From Pegea sp. RAD2-039 (taxonomy: Eukaryota; Chordata; Thaliacea; Salpida; Salpidae), in NCBI GenBank assembly GCA_034620365.1, contig JAQGEQ010000041.1:558001-622000 (forward strand): a DNA stretch of 64,000 nucleotides, written 5' to 3'. The notes below the pieces were generated by a model that saw nothing but the letters and a program-made list of their open reading frames with translations, ran no database searches and had not been told where the DNA came from. Position 1 is the stretch's first letter. The number at the start of each line of letters is the position of its first letter. Below, one piece after another: positions 40,499 to 51,324 of the stretch. Position numbers and translations under genes: made by a program.

Positions 40499-41405
40499 TT
40501 ACTTGGTGCTTGTAGGTTCCAAGAGATGCAAGACTGTAAATGAAAATAGAGATGATAAGGCTGAAAATAATCGAAAAAGAACTTACTTTTAGGAAATACC
40601 GTCTTTTCAGCTTGACCTGGAAAGAAATAATTAATATGCATTTAAAAGTAGCGACTTAAACATACCGCCGCACTCTAATCTATACTCTTCGATATCAGAG
40701 GAGCTTATATGAGCGGTAACCATACGGTCGGCTCGTACAAAGTAATTTCGTATATGATTCAAACGTTCGCCGTTGTCACTGAAACAATCAAAGTGAACGA
40801 GGAAAATACAAAGGAGGTCGGAAGACTCACTTAAGGTAGGTGTTTAGCTGCTTAAGACATTTCTCCTTGGAACGGAGCCAGTCGAATTGGGCATTTGCAT
40901 CATTGAAGCTTCGTGAAAGAACTCGATGACCACTGTCCAATTACAGATTGCTAGGTAACTAGCGAGCATGTGACGTAATGTGCTCTACTTTCAGGCAATT
41001 TTGTCTCCAAGTACACTTTTAAAGGTACACATAAATAACATTGACAAGATTTTATTTTGCTCCTTTTTACTTTTAGTTTAAAGCGACATATAATTGGAAA
41101 TGTATTTAGATTAAAATATTTTACCACCAGCATCGTTTGTGCGTTCCGATACTTTTGCAAAGTTATTAAACTTCCACATTCGATTTTCAGAGCTGTTGAT
41201 ACCACTTTCATAAAAGTCACTAAGAAAGATTTAAAATAAGATCAAGTTGAAGAAGAGAGCAATGAACTTACATAAGTTTCTTGAAATTGTTGATTTCTCT
41301 TTCAACAAGAGCTGAATAAAATAATGAGATCAGTTAAGTAGAAGTGAAGATGACAACAAACCTTTCAGTTCTTCGATTCGATCTCTTTTTTTAACTTCGG
41401 TTTTT
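40499..41405 (-). pseudogene. Unrecognised helical-protein gene, 3' part, interrupted
   Basis: Minus-strand exons with intact splice sites: 41405-41362 (TEVKKRDRIEELK), 41311-41272 (ALVEREINNFKKL), 41219-41125 (DFYESGINSSENRMWKFNNF), about 40909-40831 (FNDANAQFDWLRSKEKCLKQL), 40778-40666 (DNGERLNHIRNYFVRADRM), 40616-40587 (QAEKTVFPK) and 40533-40499 (ending LEPTSTK, stop). The product is charged and probably helical; I do not recognise the family. The third exon leaves phase 1, but the next needs phase 2, and its 5' edge abuts a copied piece of the xylosyltransferase gene at 40905-41026, so an exon or splice site has probably been lost there. No start codon is located; upstream coding may extend to about 41.7 kb. 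It could still be a working gene if the missing exon lies elsewhere. Confidence 0.55.
40905..41026 (+). pseudogene. Copied fragment of xylosyltransferase exon 14, intron 14 and exon 15
   Basis: About 120 bases match 32722-32842 across the end of exon 14, the whole of intron 14 (GGTAACTAGCGAG, TGTGACGTAATGTG) and the start of exon 15 (TGTCTCCAAGT.CACTTTTAAA). Because the intron is included, it arose by DNA duplication and not from mRNA. The donor GT of the parent is AT in this copy, so it cannot splice. It lies opposite in sense to the helical-protein gene it interrupts. Confidence 0.85.
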
Positions 41406-42152
41406 CTAAAATATCGAATATTTGAATATGCGAAGCTTACAACGCTTGGGTCACTTACTTTGGTAATTTACTTGAAGGGGTTGATTATCACTTTTTTATA
41501 CGTTTTCATTTTTAATCAAATTACTAAACATTGTGAGCATCGCATTATCTTCTGTTTCAGCGTTGAACATTCGTTTTAATTTGCATCTTTCTAAACATGA
41601 AACAATTCGTCGATATTCGAATATCAAATTTGTAGTAAAAATCAACAAGTACCATCTGTTGAAGACCTTGAATTTTGTTTTCAAATTCCTTTTTTAATTG
41701 ATGATGCTAATTTGTCATCTCATTTAGCTCATTTACTTTAGCCAAGTAATTTTCTCTCTAACAAAAGTAAATTAGATGAATCGATAATAATTGTGATTCA
41801 AAGTAGACTCGCCACGTCAACTTTATACCAAATTCTAAAACCCTCTAACCCTAGAAATATTTGACAACTTTTAGAGCTTCACAACATTTATGTTCGCAAA
41901 AATATTTTTATAAATGTTGTTGAAGTGACATTTTATTCATTTTCGTTTTTTTCTATCTTTTATACTTCTTTTAATGTCATATACTTACACCTCAGTTGTT
42001 TTCCGATTTTTCTTCATTAATTATGTTGAACTGGTTTTTGAGACTAGTTTTAGATCTGTGCGACTTCTTATCTCTAGTCAGGCGTAAAGCTCTTACTGTC
42101 GAAAAAACTTGAAGTCATTGAATAAAATTAGTTTTAATGTTGCTGGAATAAG
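41406..42152. other. Possible 5' part of minus-strand helical gene; otherwise AT-rich
   Basis: On the minus strand at about 41684-41500 there is an open stretch ending DNAMLTMFSNLIKNENV that may be an upstream exon of the helical-protein gene, since a similar piece occurs at 39.1 kb. I could not place splice sites firmly. The rest is AT-rich, with no other feature. Confidence 0.35.
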
Positions 42153-43106
42153 GTAGAGTTTCTGTGGTTAAGTTTTTTCGCTGTAACTTTTCTGATCACC
42201 AACAAAATGAGTCCATCCAAATTTTCTCCATCTGATGATTATCCAGACTTAGAAGGTCACAACAATCATATGGCCAACTGTCTCACTAAAGAGATGTATG
42301 CTCGTTTAAGAGGCAAGAAGACTACAAATGGATTTACGTTTGATGCAGCTATTCAAACCGGAGTCGATAATCCAGGTAAGAATATGAACGAGCCAATGAA
42401 ATGTTTGTATTTTATATGATTGTTTTGTGATTAGGTCATCCGTTTATTATGACTGTTGGATGTGTTGCTGGTGATGAAGAGTCTTATGAGGACTTTGCTG
42501 AGCTGTTTGATCCAGTCATTGAAGCTCGTCATAATGGTTTCAAGAAAACAGACCAACATAAAACTGATATGAATCCAAATAATTTGAAAGTAAATAGTTT
42601 AAAACGATCTTGATGATTTTAAGAAAAAAACTAGGGTGGAACTGATTTGGATCCAAAGTACGTTTTATCGTCTCGTGTTCGCACTGGACGTAGCATTCAG
42701 GGATTGTGTCTTCCTCCACACTGCTCAAGAGCTGAGCGACGAAAGGTTGAGAGCATTGTGACTGAAGGTTACTAACAAAACATGAAATTGTTATTTATCA
42801 ACTTTTAAACAAATATTTTATCATTAATTAAATTTCAGCTCTCGCTAAGTTAAGTGGAGACTTGAAAGGGAAATATTATCCACTAAAAGGGATGTCTAAA
42901 GAGCACCAGGAGCAGCTAATCGCGGATCATTTTATTTTTGATAAACCTGTTTCTCCTTTGCTACTTGTTTCTAAGATGGCACGTGATTGTCCAGATGCAA
43001 GAATAATTTGGTGATTTTCTTACATTTCATTACTTTCAGTTTTATTAAATTTTCAAATATTAGGCACAATGATAAAAAGATTTTCTTGGTTTGGTTGAAT
43101 GAAGAA
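42153..43106 (+). pseudogene. Truncated duplicate of creatine kinase
   Basis: Near-identical to 36126-37105 in leader, exons and introns. Exons: 42207-42375, 42435-42589, 42635-42767, 42839-43010, 43064-43106. Homology ends abruptly inside exon 5 after FLVWLNEE; the frame runs about 14 codons into unrelated SINE-like sequence and stops at 43149-43151. The C-terminal third, including the CPSNLGTG active site, is missing. Changes include S to P near the start, GRSIR to GRSIQ, LLF to FIF, and DWPDARGIW to DCPDARIIW, which loses a conserved tryptophan. Intron 2 has lost about 15 bases. Similar introns mean a recent DNA duplication. It cannot be an active kinase. Confidence 0.93.
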
Positions 43107-43200
43107 AGGCCCTTTGTTGGCGTGGAGAGTGGAATCCTGCTGCATGGATAATAACTGGATCTTCGTAATTTATGCCCTGCCCTACAGCATGGCCAAGCTA
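43107..43200 (+). mobile_element. SINE-like 3' fragment, copy C
   Basis: A block directly after the creatine kinase breakpoint contains AACTGGATCTTCGTAATTT and ATGCCCTGCC, matching AACTGGATCGTCATAATTT and CTGCCCTTGC near 38648-38675 in copy A. The match is short and diverged, so the assignment is tentative. Confidence 0.45.
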
Positions 43201-43585
43201 GGTTTTTATATTTGAAAAACTGTTTGCAGAATCTATCATTTTTTAAAGTACTCCAACTTCGATTTCAGAGGTTTAGGACCTGTCATATAATAACTGTCAT
43301 ATGTATGAATCGTAATTTAAGATCAGATTTAGGATATGAACATTTACACTATGAGTTAGCTTGTGATCAATAAAACAATTTAATATTTTCTGTCATCAGT
43401 TCAGAGATAGGAGATTCTTGCTCAGCTTAAATATCTTTTTTCTAAGTTTTTAACAAATGTTTCCAAAAAGTATTTTAGGTAATTATGAACGGATTGAAAA
43501 GTTTTTATTTTTATTAAAATTCTTTGAAATCTAATTGTTTAAATTAAATTGTTGTTTTTTGTTTTGGAAACACTGCAGAAGCTTT
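43201..43585. other. AT-rich spacer
   Basis: Between the SINE-like fragment and the 3' end of the next gene. No feature recognised. Confidence 0.6.
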
Positions 43586-45058
43586 TTATTCGCAAAAAGT
43601 CGCGTGGTTGTCACCTAACCAGCGAATAACTTTTGAAGTAGCCAAACAATCTGATGTCATTGGGCGTTTTATCGCACCGTCAGACATATCCGCTAGAACA
43701 TCCCCAATCATAACGTCATAGTGTCCGAAGATATTGTTTCGATCTTTCAGTCTTTTCGGGTTGAAACTTAAACTTTTTTTCAGAGTTGCAACATCACTGG
43801 CAAGCTCTTGGTTACTATAGCAACAAATTCATCGAATCAATAAACAGAAAAATTAAAAAAGTTTTCTATTGGTAAATTAAACTTGAAAAAGTTAAAGATT
43901 TCTTTTTAATTTGAAATAGAAGAAAGATATTTAAATAGATCTGACCTTGCTTTGAAGTTTGAGTCAATTAAAACTCTTGACTGACGTCTAGTGGTAGGTG
44001 GTGTACCAGGATAAATTAACGGCTGATAAGAAAAGAAAAATGATTCAAATATTGACATTTAAGATAAGAACTGAAGATGTTTCTAAGTAGAATTAGAAGT
44101 TACACGAACCTTATTTGCTGTAAAAAACATTTCTCGTTGTCGTTGCAAACTTGGAAGAGCAGTTTTAGGTTTTGGTATTAGTTCCTTTGATATAACTCTT
44201 AGACTTGGACATGAATACTTCTTACAAGTTGGAATCAAGTTGTCGGAGGACAATAAAATATTTTCTTGCTTTTTCTTACTACTTTGGCGAAATAGTGGAG
44301 CTGTTTTACTTCGATATGGGCGAGTACTTTTTTTAGCAAGTAGGTAACGACCAAAAGTAACCCCCCGACATAGAGATAAATTGGCTGATTTCATATTTGA
44401 TATATTCCAAGTTTTATCTACGATATAATCTTTTGATGATAAAAGAGGCTTTACTGTCATGTCTCCTGCTAATTTCTCCTCATTTTCACTGTTTCTACGA
44501 ACTAAGTGATGTTTTCTGGCAATATTTCGTTTTGTTTTCCAAGTATCTACCGTATTAGACATTTTTACTTTATTGCTAACCTCCTGGCAAAGATGAAGCT
44601 TATCATTAGTGGCTTCCTGGAAAAAATAATTTCAAAAATAAGTGAAAAAAAAACCAAGAAACTTCTTACTACAAAACTATTAAATTGTTTGAGTTTATCT
44701 TTACAATGCAAATTGGGATTTGAAACGGAAGAAAAACTTGTTCGGTTGTAGTGAGCACTATTATTCCTCCATTTTTGCTGAAGGTATTTTTCTCCGTATG
44801 TTAATGAGCCAGGTTTTGTTAATTTGACTAATTTAAATCGATCGCGAACCTTTTGTAAAACTTCGGTCGTATAGCAACCTATAATAATCAATAAATGTTT
44901 CTAATTTACAAGATTGGTTTAAATTGTACAAATCAATTGATAGATAAAACGATTTAATGATTTCAGATTAACTTTGAAATGAAATATTTTAGTTTTAAAT
45001 TAAAATCTGAATGTTATCATCTCAAACCTATTTTTGGTTCAGTAGGAAATCCACTCAT
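43586..45058 (-). CDS. Uncharacterised 352-aa protein
   Basis: Five minus-strand exons join in perfect phase: 45058-45028, 44878-44670, 44616-44104, 44022-43946 and 43814-43586, from ATG (MSGFPTEPKIGCYTTEVLQ) to TAA. The product is basic (many Lys, Arg and Ser), without signal peptide or membrane segment, so probably intracellular. It has short conserved-looking blocks near the termini: KLTKPGSLTYGEKYLQ at the start, and LIYPGTPPTTRRQSR, IFGHYDVMIGDVLADMSDG and KRPMTSDCLATSKVIRWLG at the end. The middle is low-complexity and probably disordered. I cannot name the family; the style recalls small ciliary or microtubule-associated proteins, but that is only an impression. The gene starts with a 10-codon exon. 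The neighbouring truncated creatine kinase and this gene converge tail to tail. Confidence 0.85.
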
Positions 45059-46555
45059 AACAGAAATTTACTGCAATTGCTTCTTGTTATAAAAGTGTTT
45101 TCTGTAAGTTCCTTTTAGTAAAAAATCAAACGAAAAACTTGTTCATGAACTAAAATAATTTTTATTTTAACTTTTTCAGAGCTTTTTATTTACTGAAAAT
45201 CTTCAAAAAAACATCACCTGATGAAGAAGTCAAACTGTTAACACTATTCAGTTCTATCACTTAATAATGAAAAGAAAAGTGAAGAAAAACTTTTCAAGCA
45301 GAGAGATTTTCCTCTCTCGATCCTCTCCTTAAATCTCGATAGGCAATCAAACAAGCTTAAGAGATAATTGCTGACGTCATAAAGGACTTCTATTTCGTTT
45401 GACACAAAATGTGATGTATAAATACATAGCATCGATTTATAGTTGAATTTTGTTACTTGTCTGAAATAGTTGACACTTTATAAACAATAGATGAAAATTG
45501 TTGATACTCAGTTACCAATCCTCGAACAAAAGCTTAAGTACTTTTACAAACAATTAATCAATAACCCTTAAAAATATATTTTGTTTGAAAGCCAACTGCT
45601 GGATTATTTTAAAAGTTAGAATTTTGATCTTTTTATTCATTTAATTGTTTCGTTGCAATGAAAGTAGTCACAAGTGAAACAAAGAAAAGTTGTTTTTAAC
45701 AAAAGATTTCACAGAGCTTATAGAAGTTTAGAATTAATCTTTACTAAAAGATCACTTGATAAATGAAACAAAAGAAAACTTTGAAACTATTTTGTAATCC
45801 TGATTAGTTAACCACCAACTGCACTAAGCACTTTTATAGTATGGTCACAGAAGTATATGCTCTCCAGTTTAGTTTTATAAAGTAAGATAAAAACTAATGC
45901 CGGATTACAAATTGGGATTTATCAAATATGTTCAGAAGTTACCCAATTTCTGTGACAAAAAAACTTAAAATTTGTTTTATTCTTCAAAATGATAAAAAAC
46001 AATTCTGAAAGTCAAGATATAAAAAAGTTAATTATAAATTGAATAATTACAGGTTAACTAATAACAGTAAAATGAGTTTTTATCTTTAATTTAATTTTTT
46101 ATCTATAATTAGTTTTTGTTTATAAGTAAATTCTGGCGACTTTTAAAGAAATTTAATCAATACTTTAGGTTTGCAAAAATCTTCATGTCAAGTAATATTG
46201 GTAATTTTCGAAAAAAGAGCCGTTAATACCATTAGAGTAAACTAGAGTTATATCCAAACTATTTTCTTATCAGAATTTCCACAAGAGCTCTTTTTGAAAC
46301 TCTAATTTGTGAACCTTCACTAATTTTTTATACAACTTTAGTCAAATGTTTGTCCCACTAAAAGCTTCATCTCATACGTATTAAAACTCTTCATATTAAA
46401 CGCTTGTTAAATGAAAAGTATCTTTTATACAAAAAATATAAAGTATAAAACTCACTCAAAGCAAACTATTAGCTTAGGTGTAAGCAAATATAAAATTAAA
46501 ATTAATAAATATTATCTATACTAACTTTTATAGATGAAAATAAAAATGTGTATCT
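45059..46555. other. AT-rich intergenic DNA
   Basis: No gene recognised. One TGACGTCA palindrome at 45372-45379 lies about 310 bases upstream of the minus-strand gene start and could be a regulatory site. Confidence 0.55.
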
Positions 46556-46559
46556 CAGT

Positions 46560-48310
46560 GATCTTAAAAACGCTGAACTCTTCAAACTAAGCTTTCACAA
46601 TCTCTTCAATAAAAGCAACAATTATAAAAAAACATTATCCTTAAAGCAAAGAAATCTTATCCTATAGTTGACTTTGTTATCACTAAACTCGACATTTTTA
46701 CTGCCGTCCAGAACATTAAGTACAAATTAACTCGTAAACCAGAAAAAAATTCTTCTTTTTTCATAAGAGATCTATCTATTCTATAATACATCCTGCAATA
46801 CATGCCTTTAATTACTTATTATTCTCGAGTTACGTATCTTCACAATAGAAGAGTTCCAACATTATTTCAGCTCATAAATGGGAGACGAATATAATCCACT
46901 AAATTATCATTATTAATTTCTCTCATTAGTAGCTTCTGCTGAGTCGTTGAGTTGATCGATTCCCAGAAAAGCCTGACTTCCTTCTCAACAATGATTTTCT
47001 TTGTGATTATCAATATAAATTTTTGCCTCAAAGATCCTCTTAGTGATCAGCTGTTGTCTTGTCTCCACCAGGGAATATATTCCCCAGCAAACAATTTAAC
47101 AACTAATATCATCTATTCAGTCATTCACAAGGCCTCTGACTCAGTTTCACATTCAATATTATTAAAAACTCTCACAGTCTGACATTAACCCAACTATCTC
47201 TTGGATTGATTAATTTCTTAAAAGTAGGCAGCAACAAGTTTTCATTAACAAAACTGCTTCAAATTTACTTGAAGTCTTCAGTAGTGTTCCCAAGACTTTA
47301 TTATTAGCTCTCTACTTTTCAATATTAATTGAAATGACACTATTTTATACCACTAAACGGTGGAACACTTTTTGGCAACGATGCAAAACTTTTGAGTGCT
47401 AAATCAGTTACTCTTCAGTCTTCTTTAGATTCCACAAACTTATGGCTTCAATCCAGACATCTCAAGCTCGCAACCGAAAACTGTTGTTACCTGTCAGTAA
47501 ATAAAATTTCTAGTTGTAACTTAACATCAACTTAACTTTATCCAAGAACCAAAAATGCTTCCCGATGTCTGGTCATTAAAGACTAGGGCATCTTTATCTT
47601 TCAGGACTTAAAATAAACTCACCACACAAATTATTTGTTCTAAATTGGTTCATCAACTTCATACCAAATTTTTTAAATTTTTAAGGCAAGAATATGTGAA
47701 TGTTTTCAAAGCTTTTACCACATACATCCGTCAAAAATTAGAATTTAATTTCTTCATATGGATCCTTAAGAAAGATATTACACAGCTTGAATCTGGTCAA
47801 AGATTATTCACCAGGAAAGCTTTTCTTAGATGTGGCACCCTTTTTTTCATTCGAAAACCGTCGACAAATTTTTTTCTGATATTAACTTAATTAGGATTAT
47901 TAATGGTTTTTGCCATCTTAACTTCATAGAATACTTTAAAGATCATAATCTCCCATACGTGCTAAGAAGCTCTTTAACATAAACTCTATTAACAACCAGT
48001 GGAGTAACAGCTTTTTAATTAGGGTAACTAAAGGTTGTAATTTTCTTCCCAACTCCATCAAAATCTATCACATCTTTTAAATTTATGATTTAAGTAACCC
48101 TAACAAGTGATATGTAAAAGGGACTCCTTCACTTTCTTCTTCTATTTTATAGGATCAAATTTTTGATTCATATCGATTAATATTTTACTTTGATCTTATT
48201 TCTTATATAATAATCTTTAACTGGGAAAGTTCCTATTATTTTTTTGCTCATAATATTTGGTTTTTATTCCTACAAGAACTCTTGAATTTGTCACTCGCAG
48301 CCACGCGTTG
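46560..48310 (+). mobile_element. Degenerate LINE, reverse-transcriptase half (Jockey/CR1-type)
   Basis: Plus-strand frames, broken by stops and shifts, carry reverse-transcriptase landmarks in order: FFIRDLSI, VVELIDSQK, DQLLSCLHQ, the KASDSVSHSILLKTL block (usual KAFDSVSHSILL), a broken SVPQ..LLFNIN block, then KTYIRPKLEF-like and KKDITQLESGQRLFTRKAF.RCG blocks, and a tail near NSFLIRVTKG.NFLPNSIK. It is 5'-truncated and inactive. Its last 300 bases recur at about 62.78-63.13 kb. This is a different family from the relics at 9.2 and 26 kb. Confidence 0.88.
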
Positions 48311-48569
48311 AATAAACAAATAAGAGACTTTCATACTCCGCATTTGTGTTACTCATGATTTTATTTGTAGATGAATAACATCAACAACTCGACCCAGTCT
48401 AAGTAGTATGTATCTACAAGCGTCCTAACAGTCCATAATAAGGACATCAAAACCATTTACTAGCAAAAAACAGGTAGAAAACAAAGATTATGTCGATGGG
48501 CAAAAATTAAGAAGTAAATTTCGGCATCAGTAGATTTATGTTAAATTCAGATACAAATCTTTGTGTTAG

Positions 48570-51324
48570 TTAATTGCCAAATATTTTTAATGATCGATCC
48601 ATACTGGTGGATGCAAGATAACTGGCATTTTCGCCAAATACAACTCCTGTAGCTACTTCGGAGTGATTTGTAAATCTTGATAATTCCTGCCACTGTTTTG
48701 ACAAGTAAATTCGAACGTCAGTACCAGCTACTGCTAGGTATGTTCCGGAATGATCAAATTTCAGTGATTTTATCTGTAAATGAAGATGTTGATTAGGTAA
48801 ATTGATGATGATGTTATTCACTTACCGCATATCCTTCATCAAAACTGAGAGTTTTCAAATTTTTCAACTTCCGTAAATCCCAAAGTTTCACGGTCGAGTC
48901 TTTAGCAGCAGTCGCTAAGTAGTAGCCATTCTCTGAGAACGAAATCGAAGTGATTGGTTCTGTGTGTCCGTCGAAACTGGCCACATTAGTTCGTTCCTGT
49001 TTCATAGAAATGTAAACACGTGACCACTTTATCGTGCTTATAAACCAACCTTCAAATCCCAAATTCGAACTTGGCGATCTTCAGTTCCAGTCCCGAAAAT
49101 GACACCATCAGGGTGAAACTGGGTGCAAGTTAGCGCTGAAAATAAAAAAGTTAAAAAAATATATTTGTTAGATGAAGATTGTTGGCACCTGCACTAGAAT
49201 CGTCTTCAGTCACTCGGCACAGAGTCTTTCCGGTGATGATGTCACTAAATGCCCAATGCTGGTCAGTACTACAACTCAGCAAGTAGTTGCCCAAAGCATG
49301 CAGACTGATACCTGTAAAAAACATGATGAAAACTCACCACAGGTGTCGCTAGAGGGAAGAAGTTGTACATAGGTGGCTAGGTTTAGTGGAATAATACCAA
49401 CAGTGAGAAGAGTTTATTTGAAAAGTAGCAAATTTAAAGCTGATGACTCACCAGTGACAGCACTCTTGTGAGTTTTGATGACTGACGAGCATTTGCCTGA
49501 TGTTGCTGACCAAACTCTGATAGTCGAGTCAGGGGAAGCAGTAATTGCAACTTCCTGTAAATAATCAGTTAATTGAAGAACAAATATGAGATGGTTTGGA
49601 AAGTAACCTTTGATGGGTGGTAGATGACGCTTGTAACTTTTTTGGTATGTCCTTTTAAGGTAGTGACAATTTGTTCAGTAGTTCTATCAAATACAACTGC
49701 AGTTTTATCTGCACCACCAGTAAGAAATCTGCAGAGAAATCATCAGATTTATTTGAAGGTTCAGATGTTGAGGACTACAGCACCTAGATGAGTTGGATAT
49801 ACTTTGATCGATGCACAATATTCCAGGAGATGAGGCAGAATGCAATCCAGGGTATGAATCGATCTGAATATAGATTGAAGATTATTTAGAAGCATAAATA
49901 AACTGAGAAAGAATCACATTTCGATAACTTCTGATCTGATCTTGAGAAACCAAACCAGACGGCAGCTTCTTGCCCCTTTGTTTTCTTTCATGAGTAAGGA
50001 CTTCAGCTTTTTGCTGTAAACTTCTGATAACTTCCTCTGACATACCGATGGGTTCTCCTATAAAACAAATTCCAGTTTCAATTACAACAAATTCATCCAC
50101 CAATTTCGATGTTAATGAGACTTCTTACCACTGTTACTATCTTCTGTATCCATAAACTCAGCGCTTGAGATTTTAGCAGCTGGTTGAGTAGTTTGTGTTT
50201 GAGGTTTGAGTGTAGCTAAAGCCTCACGAGCTACTACAGTCTCTTTATTAAGTCGCGCGATAACTCGGCAAGCAGCATCATGCTGGTAGAGAGCATGAGA
50301 AAGTTCTGAAAATGGTCAAATTTATTGTTGATTAAACTGTGGTGAAAATCAAATAATTTTAAACAAATGAAAATTGTTTACCTTGGCGAGTTGTATTCAG
50401 ATTTTTGTTGAGAGAAAAAGAAGTCAGCATACAAGCATCATATTCATCTTGTAACAATTTCATGATTGCTGGAATACTAGTAGCAGATGGAGGTTTAGGT
50501 TTCACAACTGAAGAAGCCTAAAAATAACCAGATAATCTCCTCAATTATCATTGTAAAATAACTTTTATGTATTTAACTTTAACTGAAATGAAAAAAAACA
50601 TAAACATAAAAAAATTAAGACATTAAATTATTGAATATAAACTAATTTTATTTATTTTTTAAATTTCTTCAAAAATGTCATGAGCAGATGATAAATCAAA
50701 AATTAGTCATGTGGATACATCATATAAGTAAATACAATAAAGACTCTTCTCAAAAATTATTTAAAAAATAATAAAATCAATTTTCTAACTAACTAAAATA
50801 AAAATTCAAAAGTATATAGATAATTTTATAATCAGTATTTGAAATTATTAAAATTTCTATAAGGTTTAAATTTACTTTTATGTTTATCACTTGATCCATT
50901 GTTAGTGGTTCATCATTTGATGGATCTTTACCATATTCAGCAACATATTTTTCTAATAAAGATCTTTCAAAAACACATCCTGAAACTGAAGAGACACAAG
51001 GTACTTGTGGCACATCTCCTGAAACTATAAAAAATTTATTCAATTAAATTAAAATGATTTTCAAAGTTAAAAGTAAATTATGATCAAAACTATTAGTATC
51101 AAACCTAACATAGTTTAAAATTTACCAAAGTACTTTTAGAGTAAAATAGGTTAAATAGAATAATACAGAATATAAAATATAATAGGATGATATCTAAAAA
51201 ATATGACATCTAATAAAGTAAATTTAAAAATTAATAATGATTAAGCCTTAGTTAATACAAATAAGTTAATAAAATTGTTTAAACACAAACATAAATTTGA
51301 CTAACTTGCACAGACAAAAGCCAT
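48570..51324 (-). CDS. PRPF19: Pre-mRNA-processing factor 19, U-box E3 ubiquitin ligase
   Basis: Twelve minus-strand exons join in phase to 502 aa (human 504): 51324-51306, 51024-50876, 50517-50382, 50305-50129, 50057-49918, 49863-49784, 49728-49608, 49554-49452, 49311-49189, 49135-49050, 48996-48826, 48773-48570. PRP19 is the tetrameric E3 core of the NineTeen Complex, which builds ubiquitin chains on spliceosome proteins during activation and also acts in DNA repair. Seen: N-terminal U-box ([30 protein letters not shown]), the tetramer coiled coil ([39 protein letters not shown]), and seven WD40 blades ([56 protein letters not shown], ending [13 protein letters not shown]). The first exon is only 19 coding bases. 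Complete and apparently functional. Confidence 0.97.

Noticed and set aside
45244..45432. Short minus-strand frame upstream of the 352-aa gene
   Set aside because: No splice connection in phase to the gene and low-complexity composition; probably chance.
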